The notes under the pieces are model-generated. The model saw only the letters and a list, made by a program, of their open reading frames with translations, was not told the origin of the DNA and did not search any database. From Leptothrix discophora (GTDB taxonomy: Bacteria; Pseudomonadota; Gammaproteobacteria; Burkholderiales; Burkholderiaceae_C), in NCBI RefSeq assembly GCF_030705305.1, contig NZ_JAUZEE010000001.1, forward strand, positions 434,001 through 498,000: DNA of 64,000 bases. Reading direction: 5' to 3'. Made by a program: the position numbers and the translations under genes. Position 1 is the stretch's first letter. The number at the start of each line of letters is the position of its first letter. Positions 35,910 to 43,700 of this stretch are shown here, piece after piece.

Positions 35910-35984
35910 CCGGCCCCCACCGACAGCGACGAACCCAGGCGGACATTCCGGACCGCTCCAGAGGTGTCGCGCAAAAGCCGCTTC

Positions 35985-37610
35985 ATGAGCTCCACCCCCG
36001 TTTCCAATGGTCTGCCCGTCGTCATCATCGGCGCCGGGCTGGCCGGCCTGACCGTCGCCCTGCACCTGGCCCAGGAGGGCCTGGACGTGGTCGTGCTGGC
36101 CAAGCGCAACCTGGAAGAGTCGGCGACCGCCTGGGCACAGGGCGGCATCGTCGGCGTGCTGGGCGACGACGACAGCGTCGACAGCCACGTGCGCGACACG
36201 CAGGAGGCTGGCGCCGGCCTGGTCGACGAGCACACTGCGCGCTTCATCGCCGAGCGCAGCGCCGAGGCCGTCAGCTGGCTGGTCGACCGCGGCGTGCCGT
36301 TCTCGCCCGATCCGGAAGGCCCGCTGGGCCTGCACCTGACGCGCGAGGGCGGCCATGCGGTGCGCCGCATCGCCCATGCCGCCGACGCGACCGGGCGGGC
36401 GATCCATGAGGCGCTGCTGGCGGAGGTCCGCCAGCACCCGCGCATCTCGCTGCGGGCGCGCTGGATGGCGGTCGACCTGATCACCTCGCGCCACGTGCGC
36501 CGCAACGAGGCCCCGCGCTGCTACGGCGTCTATGCGCTGGACATCGACAGCCGCCGGGTCGAGACGCTGCCGGCCGGCGCGGTCGTGCTGGCCAGCGGCG
36601 GTGCCGGCAAGGTCTACCGCTACACGACCAACCCCGACACCTCCACCGGCGACGGCATCGCGATGGCCTGGCGGGCCGGCTGCAGGGTCGGCAACATGGA
36701 GTTCATTCAGTTCCACCCGACCTGCCTCTACCACCCGCAGGACCGCAGCTTCCTGATCACCGAGGCGCTGCGCGGGGAGGGCGGCCTGCTGCGCCTGCCC
36801 GACGGCACGCGCTTCATGCCGCACCACGACGAGCGCGCCGAGCTGGCGCCGCGCGACGTGGTGGCGCGGGCGATCGACTTCGAGATGAAGCGCCACGGCC
36901 TGGACCATGTGTGGCTCGATGCCACGCACCTGGGCGAGGCTTTCCTGCTCGAGCATTTCCCGACCATCCACGCGCGCTGCCTCGCGCTGGGCATCGACAT
37001 CGCGAAGCAGCCGATCCCGGTCGTGCCGGCGGCGCACTACACCTGTGGCGGCGTGGTCACCGACCTGCACGGCCGCACCGACCTGCCGGGCCTCTACGCG
37101 GTCGGCGAGACGACCTACACCGGCCTGCACGGTGCCAACCGGCTGGCCAGCAATTCGCTGCTGGAATGCGTGGTGCTGGGGCGGACCTGCGCCGAGTCCA
37201 TCCTGGCCCGGCCGGACGAGCCGCGGCCGACGCTGCCGGCCTGGGACGAGAGCAAGGTCGAGGATGCCGACGAGCAGGTCGTCATCTCGCACAACTGGGA
37301 CGAGCTGCGCCTGCTGATGTGGAACTACGTCGGCATCGTGCGGACCACCCGCCGGCTGGAGCGGGCGCTGCACCGCATCGAGTTCCTGCGCAGCGAGATC
37401 GACGACTACTACAAGAACTTCCGCGTCAACCGCGACCTGCTGGAGCTGCGCAACCTGGTCGACTGCGCCGAGCTGATCGTGCGCTCGGCGCTGATGCGCC
37501 ACGAGAGCCGCGGGCTGCATTTCAGCCGCGACTTTCCGGACACGCTGCCGGTGAGCTTCCCGACCATCCTGGTGCGCGAGGCGCGACGCCGCTCGATCGA
37601 CGCCGGTTGA
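35985..37610 (+). CDS. nadB: L-aspartate oxidase
   Basis: NadB oxidises L-aspartate to iminoaspartate with FAD, the first step of de novo NAD synthesis. The 541-residue protein has the FAD motif [18 protein letters not shown], the substrate-binding [17 protein letters not shown], and [25 protein letters not shown] followed by [11 protein letters not shown]. The ATG at 35985 gives the family N-terminus. nadA, which uses its product, lies on the opposite strand 400 bases further on rather than in the same operon. Confidence 0.95.
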   Translation: MSSTPVSNGLPVVIIGAGLAGLTVALHLAQEGLDVVVLAKRNLEESATAWAQGGIVGVLGDDDSVDSHVRDTQEAGAGLVDEHTARFIAERSAEAVSWLVDRGVPFSPDPEGPLGLHLTREGGHAVRRIAHAADATGRAIHEALLAEVRQHPRISLRARWMAVDLITSRHVRRNEAPRCYGVYALDIDSRRVETLPAGAVVLASGGAGKVYRYTTNPDTSTGDGIAMAWRAGCRVGNMEFIQFHPTCLYHPQDRSFLITEALRGEGGLLRLPDGTRFMPHHDERAELAPRDVVARAIDFEMKRHGLDHVWLDATHLGEAFLLEHFPTIHARCLALGIDIAKQPIPVVPAAHYTCGGVVTDLHGRTDLPGLYAVGETTYTGLHGANRLASNSLLECVVLGRTCAESILARPDEPRPTLPAWDESKVEDADEQVVISHNWDELRLLMWNYVGIVRTTRRLERALHRIEFLRSEIDDYYKNFRVNRDLLELRNLVDCAELIVRSALMRHESRGLHFSRDFPDTLPVSFPTILVREARRRSIDAG

Positions 37611-37625
37611 GCCAGCGCTCCGTCG

Positions 37626-37910
37626 TCAGCGACGGGCGCGCATGGCGATGCGGGCCTGCACGAACTCGAAGGCGAAGCTGACCGCGTCGCTGATGGTCTG
37701 TTCCATCGACAGGCGTTCCTTCTCGGTCAGGTAGAAGGCCAGGTCGACGGTGTGGCGGATGTAGCGCGCGCCGAGCCGGTTGAGCGCCACGCAGGCCACA
37801 TCGGGCAGCTGCTCCTCGCTCAGGTAGGGGTAGTTCGGCGCCATGCGGGCGACGGCGTCGAATACCGGTCGTTCGTAGTGGTTGTGCACGGAGCTGAAGT
37901 CGGGCGTCAT
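37626..37910 (-). CDS. ComFB-family protein (late competence development-like)
   Basis: A 94-residue protein of the ComFB family: HNHYERPVFDAVARM, then LPDVACVALNRLGARYIRHTVDLAFYLT, the conserved core. ComFB-type proteins have been reported as c-di-GMP receptors in other bacteria; whether this one binds is inferred only. It sits between the convergent nadB and the codirectional nadA, 102 bases downstream-strand of nadA's end. Other c-di-GMP proteins occur in the window (53483 and 57926). Confidence 0.85.
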   Translation of the reverse strand: MTPDFSSVHNHYERPVFDAVARMAPNYPYLSEEQLPDVACVALNRLGARYIRHTVDLAFYLTEKERLSMEQTISDAVSFAFEFVQARIAMRARR

Positions 37911-38011
37911 GGCAGGCGGTTCCGCAGAGGTCTGTCTGTCGGCCTTATCGGCGGCGTGGCGCCGGACTTGAACAAACCCGCAAGCCGCGCCGCTCGACCG
38001 TGACGGCCTGC

Positions 38012-39139
38012 TCAGGCCGCGCCCATGCCCGTGGCCATCGGCTGCGCGATCGCTGCCGCTGGCTGGGCCGCGACGAAGTCCAGCATGCGGCGGATGCAGC
38101 CCTCGGCCCGGCTGCGGATCGGCTCGTCAACCAGGATCTCGCCCTGGCCCTGCGCCAGGCAGTCGATCACGCCCTGCAGCGCGTTCATCGCCATCCAGGG
38201 GCAGTGCGCGCAGCTCTTGCACGTTGCGCCGTTGCCGGCGGTCGGGGCCTCGATCAGCACCTTGCCCGGCGCGGCCTGGCGCATGCGGTGGAACATGCCG
38301 TTGTCGGTCGCGACGATGAACTCGCGCGCGTCCAGCTCGATCACCGCCTTGAGCAGCTGGGCGGTCGAGCCGACCACGTCGGCCTGTTCGACCACCTGCT
38401 GGGGCGACTCCGGGTGGACCAGGATCTTCGCCTTCGGGTGCTCGCGCCTCAGAAGCTCCAGCTCCAGGCCCTTGAACTCGTCGTGCACGATGCAGGCGCC
38501 GTTCCACATCAGCATGTCGGCGCCGGTCTCGCGCTGGATGTAGCCACCGAGGTGGCGGTCCGGTGCCCACAGGATCTTGCGGCCCTGGGCATGCAGGTGG
38601 CGCACGATCGGCAGCGCGCAGCTGCTGGTGACCATCCAGTCGGCACGTGCCTTCACCGCCGCGCTGGTGTTGGCGTAGACCACCACGGTGCGGTCCGGAT
38701 GGGCGTCGCAGAAGGCGTTGAAGGCATCCGAAGGACAGCCCAGGTCGAGCGAGCAGGTCGCGTCCAGGTCGGGCATCAGCACCCGCTTGGCCGGTGACAG
38801 GATCTTGGCGCTCTCGCCCATGAAGCGCACGCCGGCGACGACCAGTGTCTGCGCCGAATGGTCGCGGCCGAAGCGGGCCATCTCCAGCGAGTCGGACACG
38901 CAGCCACCCGTCTCGACCGCCAGGTCCTGCAGGTCGCCGTCGACGTAGTAGTGCGCGACCAGCACCGCGCCGCGGGCTCGCAGCAGCTCGGCCGCGCGCG
39001 CCTTCAGTTCGCGACGCTGGACCGGCGTCAGCGGGGCCGGGACCTTGGCCCAGGCATGCGCCGTGCAAGTGGCGCCGCTGGCGTCCTGCTGGTCGTAGTC
39101 GTACTGGGCGGTGGCGGAAGCGGGGGAGGCGGTGGTCAT
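38012..39139 (-). CDS. nadA: Quinolinate synthase
   Basis: NadA condenses iminoaspartate with dihydroxyacetone phosphate to quinolinate using a 4Fe-4S cluster. The 375-residue protein shows the three cluster cysteine regions: [23 protein letters not shown] and [12 protein letters not shown]. Other marks are [16 protein letters not shown] and [12 protein letters not shown]. The ATG at 39139 gives a family-like N-terminus with a 30-residue polar lead. A strong inverted repeat lies 56 bases upstream. Confidence 0.95.
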   Translation of the reverse strand: MTTASPASATAQYDYDQQDASGATCTAHAWAKVPAPLTPVQRRELKARAAELLRARGAVLVAHYYVDGDLQDLAVETGGCVSDSLEMARFGRDHSAQTLVVAGVRFMGESAKILSPAKRVLMPDLDATCSLDLGCPSDAFNAFCDAHPDRTVVVYANTSAAVKARADWMVTSSCALPIVRHLHAQGRKILWAPDRHLGGYIQRETGADMLMWNGACIVHDEFKGLELELLRREHPKAKILVHPESPQQVVEQADVVGSTAQLLKAVIELDAREFIVATDNGMFHRMRQAAPGKVLIEAPTAGNGATCKSCAHCPWMAMNALQGVIDCLAQGQGEILVDEPIRSRAEGCIRRMLDFVAAQPAAAIAQPMATGMGAA

Positions 39140-39194
39140 GGCGGGGGCAGACGACGGAAGGCGGCGGCAAGCGGCGGGGCGGGCTCGGGTGGAA

Positions 39195-39219
39195 CGGGTT
39201 CGACAGGCTGGCGAACCCG
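39195..39219. repeat. REP-like inverted repeat between nadA and protein B
   Basis: CGGGTTCG-acaggctgg-CGAACCCG has perfect 8-bp arms and a 9-base loop. The core GGTTCGACAGGCT…CGAAC resembles REP-type palindromes found between genes in other proteobacteria. It could also serve as a terminator for the upstream leftward genes. Only one copy is seen here. Confidence 0.45.
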
Positions 39220-39255
39220 ACCGGGCCGGCATGCTAGCCCAGCAGGCGGGCCGGT

Positions 39256-40602
39256 TCAGGCCAGGGCGTTTCGGGCCACGGTGGCCATCCAGCGCAGTTC
39301 GGCCGCATCGGTGGCGGCCGGGTCAGACAGCGCCAGCAGGGCCAGATCGCGGCCGTCGTCGGGCAGGCGCAGCAGCAGGTGCTGGCGGCTGGCATGGGTC
39401 CAGCTGAGGGCATCGGGCGTTGCCACGGGCTGGGCCGGGTCCTGGCGCCAGCCCCGGGCGACGCGGCCGGTCTCGGCCGCTCCGTCGGCCAGCCAGGCGG
39501 TGTCGCCCTGCTGGGTCAGCACGGCCGCATCGGCCAGACGCAGCACGGCGCAGGCGCGCACGCCGGGCACGCCGATCAGCTGCCTGCAGGCGGCCTCGTG
39601 CAGGCGGTCGGGCGGGCCCAGCGGGGGCAAGGTGGCGGGTGCGGATGTCGGGGCGGAAGTTGGTGAGGATGTCTGGGCGGACGTCTGGGCGGACGTCTGG
39701 GCGGATGTTTGCGCGGAAGGTGCGCAGGCCGCCAGCGACACGACCGCCGCGCTGGCCGGTCCGGCCTGGCTCGTCTCGCGGGCGAGGGCCGGGCCGAGCG
39801 CACGCTGGAGGGCCGGGCGGTGGGGTTTTGAACGGGACACGCGGGACTCCATGTCGGGACCGGTGTGCGCACCGGCCGGGTTCATCGGATTCAGGGGGAT
39901 GGCCACCGGGGCACGGACGGCCGGGCGCGTCGGCTCGGCCACCGCGACCGCGCCGACCGGTTCCAGCAGGACCCGCCGCAGCAGGTCCAGGCTCCAGTGG
40001 CTGCGACCGGCGCGTGGCCAGTCGAAGGCCTGCGCCCGCACGCCACCCGGCCAGGCGTGGCGTCGCAGGCGTGCGGCGCGGGTCGGATGCTCGACCGGTA
40101 CGGCGACCTGCCAGGCCGGCCCTTGCCAGCCGTCTTCGGGCAGCGCGTTCTCGAGCACCTGCTGCCATTCATGGTCGGTGGTGCCGCCGGCCATCACGAC
40201 CAGGCGGTCGGCCTGCCGCATCAGCGACAGCGCCAGCTTCATCGACGGCGTGTGGTGCGGCAGGGTCCGCAGCAGCAGCACGCTGGTGGGCCGGCCGTCG
40301 ACGCGCAGCTCGGCGTGTTCGGCATGCAGCAGCGGTGCAAGCTGGCCTTCACGGCGCAGCGACAGGTCGGTCAGCAGGCCGCTGCCGGCCTCGGCCAGGT
40401 CGACCATCGACAGCGCCGGCCAGCTTCGCGAGGCATCCCAGATCACGACCCAGGCATGTTCGGCGGCCGGCGCGGTGCCGAACACGCGGGCCAGCGGTGG
40501 TGCGTCCGGCGCTTGTTCGGTGGTGCGCAGCTCGCGCCGCAGCAGCCGCACGCGGGCGGGCTGCGAACTTCGGGCGTCGGGATCGTCTGGTGTGGCGGAC
40601 AT
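39256..40602 (-). CDS. Unrecognised protein, member B of a three-member local family
   Basis: A 448-residue protein, 44 bases downstream of protein C and in the same direction, so probably co-transcribed. A central region (about 75-170; [16 protein letters not shown]…[14 protein letters not shown]…[13 protein letters not shown]) aligns loosely with the alpha/beta domain of proteins A and C. Residues 290-330 form a low-complexity linker with repeated AQTS. The last 115 residues ([21 protein letters not shown]…) look like a Roadblock/LC7-type domain. GAGG precedes the ATG at 40602. No catalytic motif is evident and function is unknown. Confidence 0.72.
   Translation of the reverse strand: MSATPDDPDARSSQPARVRLLRRELRTTEQAPDAPPLARVFGTAPAAEHAWVVIWDASRSWPALSMVDLAEAGSGLLTDLSLRREGQLAPLLHAEHAELRVDGRPTSVLLLRTLPHHTPSMKLALSLMRQADRLVVMAGGTTDHEWQQVLENALPEDGWQGPAWQVAVPVEHPTRAARLRRHAWPGGVRAQAFDWPRAGRSHWSLDLLRRVLLEPVGAVAVAEPTRPAVRAPVAIPLNPMNPAGAHTGPDMESRVSRSKPHRPALQRALGPALARETSQAGPASAAVVSLAACAPSAQTSAQTSAQTSAQTSSPTSAPTSAPATLPPLGPPDRLHEAACRQLIGVPGVRACAVLRLADAAVLTQQGDTAWLADGAAETGRVARGWRQDPAQPVATPDALSWTHASRQHLLLRLPDDGRDLALLALSDPAATDAAELRWMATVARNALA
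39671..39717 (-). repeat. 12-bp tandem repeat inside protein B
   Basis: On the plus strand GTCTGGGCGGAC occurs at 39671, 39683 and (GTCTGGGCGGAT) 39695, followed by a degenerate copy GTTTGCGCGGA to 39717, with further decayed units at lower coordinates. On the coding strand it gives repeated Ala-Gln-Thr-Ser. Units of four codons keep the frame on expansion or loss. Confidence 0.85.
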
Positions 40603-40646
40603 CGCCGGCCTCGGATCGGCGCCGTTCAAGGCGGGACGGTCGAGTT

Positions 40647-42065
40647 TCAGTTCAGGACCTGCTGCGCTTCCATGATCCGGAAGCGCGTCATGGCCAGGTT
40701 GCTGCGCAGCTTGTCGAGCACGGCCAGGATGAAGTAGTCCGGGTGCGCCTGCAGCGTGCGCAGGATGTGGTAGCGACTGCCGGCCGTCACCAGCACCTCG
40801 TCGACCGGGTCGTTGACCCGCGCATGGCCCATCTGGCGCAGCGTGCGGCGGTGCACCCGCAGCACCTCGCTGGCGGCCACGGCGGCACGGTCGATGTCCG
40901 GGCCGCGGCCTTCGCTGGCCACGACCTGGCCGGTGTTGACGTCGACCAGCGCCGCGAAGATCAGGCCATCCAGCAGCATCAGCTCGTGCAGGATGCTGGC
41001 CGCGCGCTGGCCGTCGGGCGCGCGCCGCGAGGCGTCGCCGGCACCGCCCGCATCCGCACCGCCGGTGCTCGGGTAGGCCGAGGCGGCCGACGGATAGGCC
41101 GGCGTCGCCACCAGCACCGTGGTCGTGTTGTTGGTGTGGACGCTCTCGTTGTGCGGCGCCGGGCTCAGGGCCGGTGGATAGGTTGGCGCGAAAGCCGAGG
41201 CCAGCCCGAAGCCGCTCGGCCCAGCATCGGCGCGTGCGCCGGCCGGGCTGGCCGTCGGGCCCGAGGCATGCCGGGCACCGGCCCCGGAACCGTTCCCGTT
41301 GCCGCCGGCGGCCGGCTGACCGCTCTTGAGCTGGTTCCAGTGCGCCAGCAGCTTGTTCCAGACCGCGCTGGCGCTGGTCAGCGGCTCGGCCAGCGTGTGG
41401 ACCTGCATGCCGGCCGGCCAGCCCATCGCCTCGATCTTGTTGGCGATCCAGGCCGCGCCCACCGGCAGCAGGAACAGCAGGTTGGGGCAGTGCCAGGTGT
41501 CGCTGGCGATCGCCGTGCGCAGCTGCGACAGCATCTCGTCGATCGCCGACGGCGGCAGCGGGCCGACGATGACGGCGGTCAGGTCCGAACGTTCCATCAG
41601 CGCGAAAGGCACCGCCGTCACGTCGGCGCCCTGGCCGCGCACGTCGGCGTGGTAGACCTTGAGCGTGTCGCCGGCGCGGCGCGGCAGGGTCGTGCGCTCG
41701 ATCATGGCCAGCGTGCTGAGCGTGGTCTGGTCGCGCAGGTGCAGGCGTTCGACCGGCTGGCCGCTGGCATCGGCCAGCGCCTTGATGACGGCCGCCGCCC
41801 ACATCTGGGCCGGGTCGTGCAGGCTGATGATGCGCTGGTCGCTGCCGTGTTCTTCCCGGGTGCCGGCGAAGTGCGCCCGCATCGCCTGGGCGGGCGAGCC
41901 GGTCACGAACAGGTCACGCAGGTTGCGGTCGACGATCTGGCCGCGGTCATCGACCTCGCCGGCGACCGATTCGAGTATCGCGGTGGCGACGAAGTCGGGT
42001 TGCGGTTCGCGTCGCTCGGCCGGTTCACGCAGCGGGGCCAAATCTCCAAACAGGCTTTTCAGCAT
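40647..42065 (-). CDS. Unrecognised protein, paralogue C of a three-member local family, with C-terminal Roadblock/LC7-like domain
   Basis: A 472-residue soluble protein. Residues 1-247 share the fold and motifs of protein A: RDLFV (50-54), LHD (82-84), SGQPVERL (101-108), SDLTAVIVGPLPPSAIDEML…LRTAIASDTWHCPNLLFLLPV (160-202). A glycine-, alanine- and proline-rich linker covers about 250-350. Residues 355-472 (ILHELMLLDGLIFAALVDVNTGQVVASEG…ILRTLQAHPDYFILAVLDKLRSNLAMTRFRI) read as a Roadblock/LC7-type domain. AGGA lies five bases before the ATG at 42065. It heads a two-gene leftward transcript with protein B. Function is unknown. Confidence 0.75.
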   Translation of the reverse strand: MLKSLFGDLAPLREPAERREPQPDFVATAILESVAGEVDDRGQIVDRNLRDLFVTGSPAQAMRAHFAGTREEHGSDQRIISLHDPAQMWAAAVIKALADASGQPVERLHLRDQTTLSTLAMIERTTLPRRAGDTLKVYHADVRGQGADVTAVPFALMERSDLTAVIVGPLPPSAIDEMLSQLRTAIASDTWHCPNLLFLLPVGAAWIANKIEAMGWPAGMQVHTLAEPLTSASAVWNKLLAHWNQLKSGQPAAGGNGNGSGAGARHASGPTASPAGARADAGPSGFGLASAFAPTYPPALSPAPHNESVHTNNTTTVLVATPAYPSAASAYPSTGGADAGGAGDASRRAPDGQRAASILHELMLLDGLIFAALVDVNTGQVVASEGRGPDIDRAAVAASEVLRVHRRTLRQMGHARVNDPVDEVLVTAGSRYHILRTLQAHPDYFILAVLDKLRSNLAMTRFRIMEAQQVLN

Positions 42066-42200
42066 GAATTCCTCGTTCTCGCGGCGACGCTCTCGGCAGG
42101 TATCGACATCCGGGGGGCACCGGAACCCTCGGCGAGAGACCCCGGCAGGCCGTACTTTAGTCGCATGGGTTACGCCCGCAAACGTCCGGGCGAAACAGTT

Positions 42201-42230
42201 GGCAACACCAGGCCACACCAGGCCACACCA
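42201..42230. repeat. 10-bp tandem repeats upstream of the MFS gene
   Basis: GGCAACACCA, GGCCACACCA and GGCCACACCA follow one another in the 230-bp gap between protein C and the divergent MFS gene. The period is close to a helical turn. I see no other structure in this gap apart from the -10-like element at its end. Confidence 0.7.
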
Positions 42231-42283
42231 CGCGGCGGCGGCGCGACGATGGCCCCTGAACGCCGCCCGCCAGGCCCAGCTCC

Positions 42284-42289
42284 TATCAT
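42284..42289 (+). promoter_or_regulatory. -10-like element giving a possibly leaderless MFS transcript
   Basis: TATCAT ends six bases before the ATG at 42296 and no Shine-Dalgarno-like sequence intervenes. Transcription from it would start at about the ATG. Confidence 0.4.
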
Positions 42290-42295
42290 TCCGGG

Positions 42296-43651
42296 ATGTC
42301 CTCGATTGCCTCCGACACCCTGCCGGGCCGTCCCGCCGACGAGCTGCGCCGCGACGCCCGGACCATCGGCCTGGTCGGTCTGGTACACGGCACTTCGCAC
42401 TTCTTCCACCTGCTGCTGCCGCCCCTGTTCCCGCATTTCATGCGTGAATTCGGCCTGAGTTATTCGCAGCTCGGTTTGCTGGTCACGGTGTTTTTCGTGA
42501 TATCCGGCATCGGGCAGGCCCTGTCGGGTTTCCTGGTCGACCGCATCGGCGCGCGGCCGGCGTTGTTCGGCGCGCTCGGGTGTTTTGTCGCGGCGGCCCT
42601 GCTGGCGGCCAGCGCCGACGGTTATGTCGGTTTGATGATGGCCTCCGCGCTGGCCGGCCTTGGCAACGCGCCCTTCCACCCGGTCGATTTCACGATCCTC
42701 AACCGGCGCGTCTCGACGCCGCGCCTGGGCCACGCGTATTCCGTGCATGGCATCAGCGGCAACCTGGGCTGGGCGTTGTCGCCGATCTTCTCGATCGAGC
42801 TGTTCGCGCTGACCGGCTCGCTGCGCCTGACCTACGCGGCGGTGGCGGGCGTCGCGCTGCTGGTGCTGGCCATCGTCTGGTGGCGCCGCGACGACCTCGA
42901 CGACCGCGCCGCGCTGCGCCGCTCGCCGGTACCTACGCCGGGACCCTCGCCGGCATCTTCTCCAGCGTCCTCGCCAGCACCTGCGGCGGTCGCCAGCCCC
43001 GCGAAGGCGGCATCCGCGGCATCCGCGGCGACCGCCGGTGGCTCGACCTTTGGCTTCCTGCGCCTGCCGTCGGTCTGGCTGTGCTTCTCCTTCCTCTTCT
43101 TCACGACCAGCGCGCTGGCCGCGATCCAGAGCTTCGCCAGCCCCGCCCTGCAGCTGCTGCACGACGTGCCGCTGCGGTGGGCCGCCTGGGTCGTCAGCGC
43201 CTACATGGTCTGCGGCGCGCTGGGCATGGTGGCGGGCGGCTTCCTGCTGGCGCGGGCCGAGCGGCTGGAGCCGCTGATCGCCCGCGCGCTGATGCTGGCG
43301 GCCACCTTCCTGCTGGTCGCCGCGACGCCCTGGGTGCCGGGCTGGCTGGCGCTCGCGCTGGTCTCGCTGGCGGGCATCGGCACCGGCCTGGCCGGACCGT
43401 CGCGCGACATGCTGATCCGCCGGGCCGCACCGCCGGACGCATCGGGCCGGGTCTACGGCATGGTCTATTCCGGCCTGGACCTGGGCTTCTCGGTCGCCGC
43501 GCCGATCTTTGGCTGGCTGCTCGACCGTGGCCAGCCGGCCGGCGTGCTGGCCGGGTCGGCCCTGGCGCTCGGGGCGGCGGTGCTGGCCTCGTCGCTGGTC
43601 GGGCGACATACCGCACGGACCGCCGCGACGGCTGCCGTCGCGTCTGCCTGA
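42296..43651 (+). CDS. Major facilitator superfamily transporter (fosmidomycin-resistance-like)
   Basis: A 451-residue MFS transporter with twelve predicted transmembrane segments in two halves. The N-terminal GLVHGTSHFFHLLLPPLFPHFMREFGLSYSQLGLL and LAGLGNAPFHPVDFTILNRRV resemble the Fsr (fosmidomycin resistance) group. The cytoplasmic loop between TM6 and TM7 (about residues 205-245) is a low-complexity Pro-Ser-Ala linker. The substrate cannot be assigned. dsbD follows 49 bases downstream. Confidence 0.88.
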   Translation: MSSIASDTLPGRPADELRRDARTIGLVGLVHGTSHFFHLLLPPLFPHFMREFGLSYSQLGLLVTVFFVISGIGQALSGFLVDRIGARPALFGALGCFVAAALLAASADGYVGLMMASALAGLGNAPFHPVDFTILNRRVSTPRLGHAYSVHGISGNLGWALSPIFSIELFALTGSLRLTYAAVAGVALLVLAIVWWRRDDLDDRAALRRSPVPTPGPSPASSPASSPAPAAVASPAKAASAASAATAGGSTFGFLRLPSVWLCFSFLFFTTSALAAIQSFASPALQLLHDVPLRWAAWVVSAYMVCGALGMVAGGFLLARAERLEPLIARALMLAATFLLVAATPWVPGWLALALVSLAGIGTGLAGPSRDMLIRRAAPPDASGRVYGMVYSGLDLGFSVAAPIFGWLLDRGQPAGVLAGSALALGAAVLASSLVGRHTARTAATAAVASA

Positions 43652-43700
43652 GCGCAAGGCAGGCCCGTTCGAAGCGGGCGACAATTTCAGGATGTCTTCC

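Noticed and set aside
39195-39219. tRNA T-arm (GGTTCGA…)
   Set aside because: There is no acceptor stem, anticodon arm or D-arm around it; the arms simply form one hairpin.
39671-39717. CRISPR array
   Set aside because: The 12-bp units have no spacers and are in frame within a coding region.
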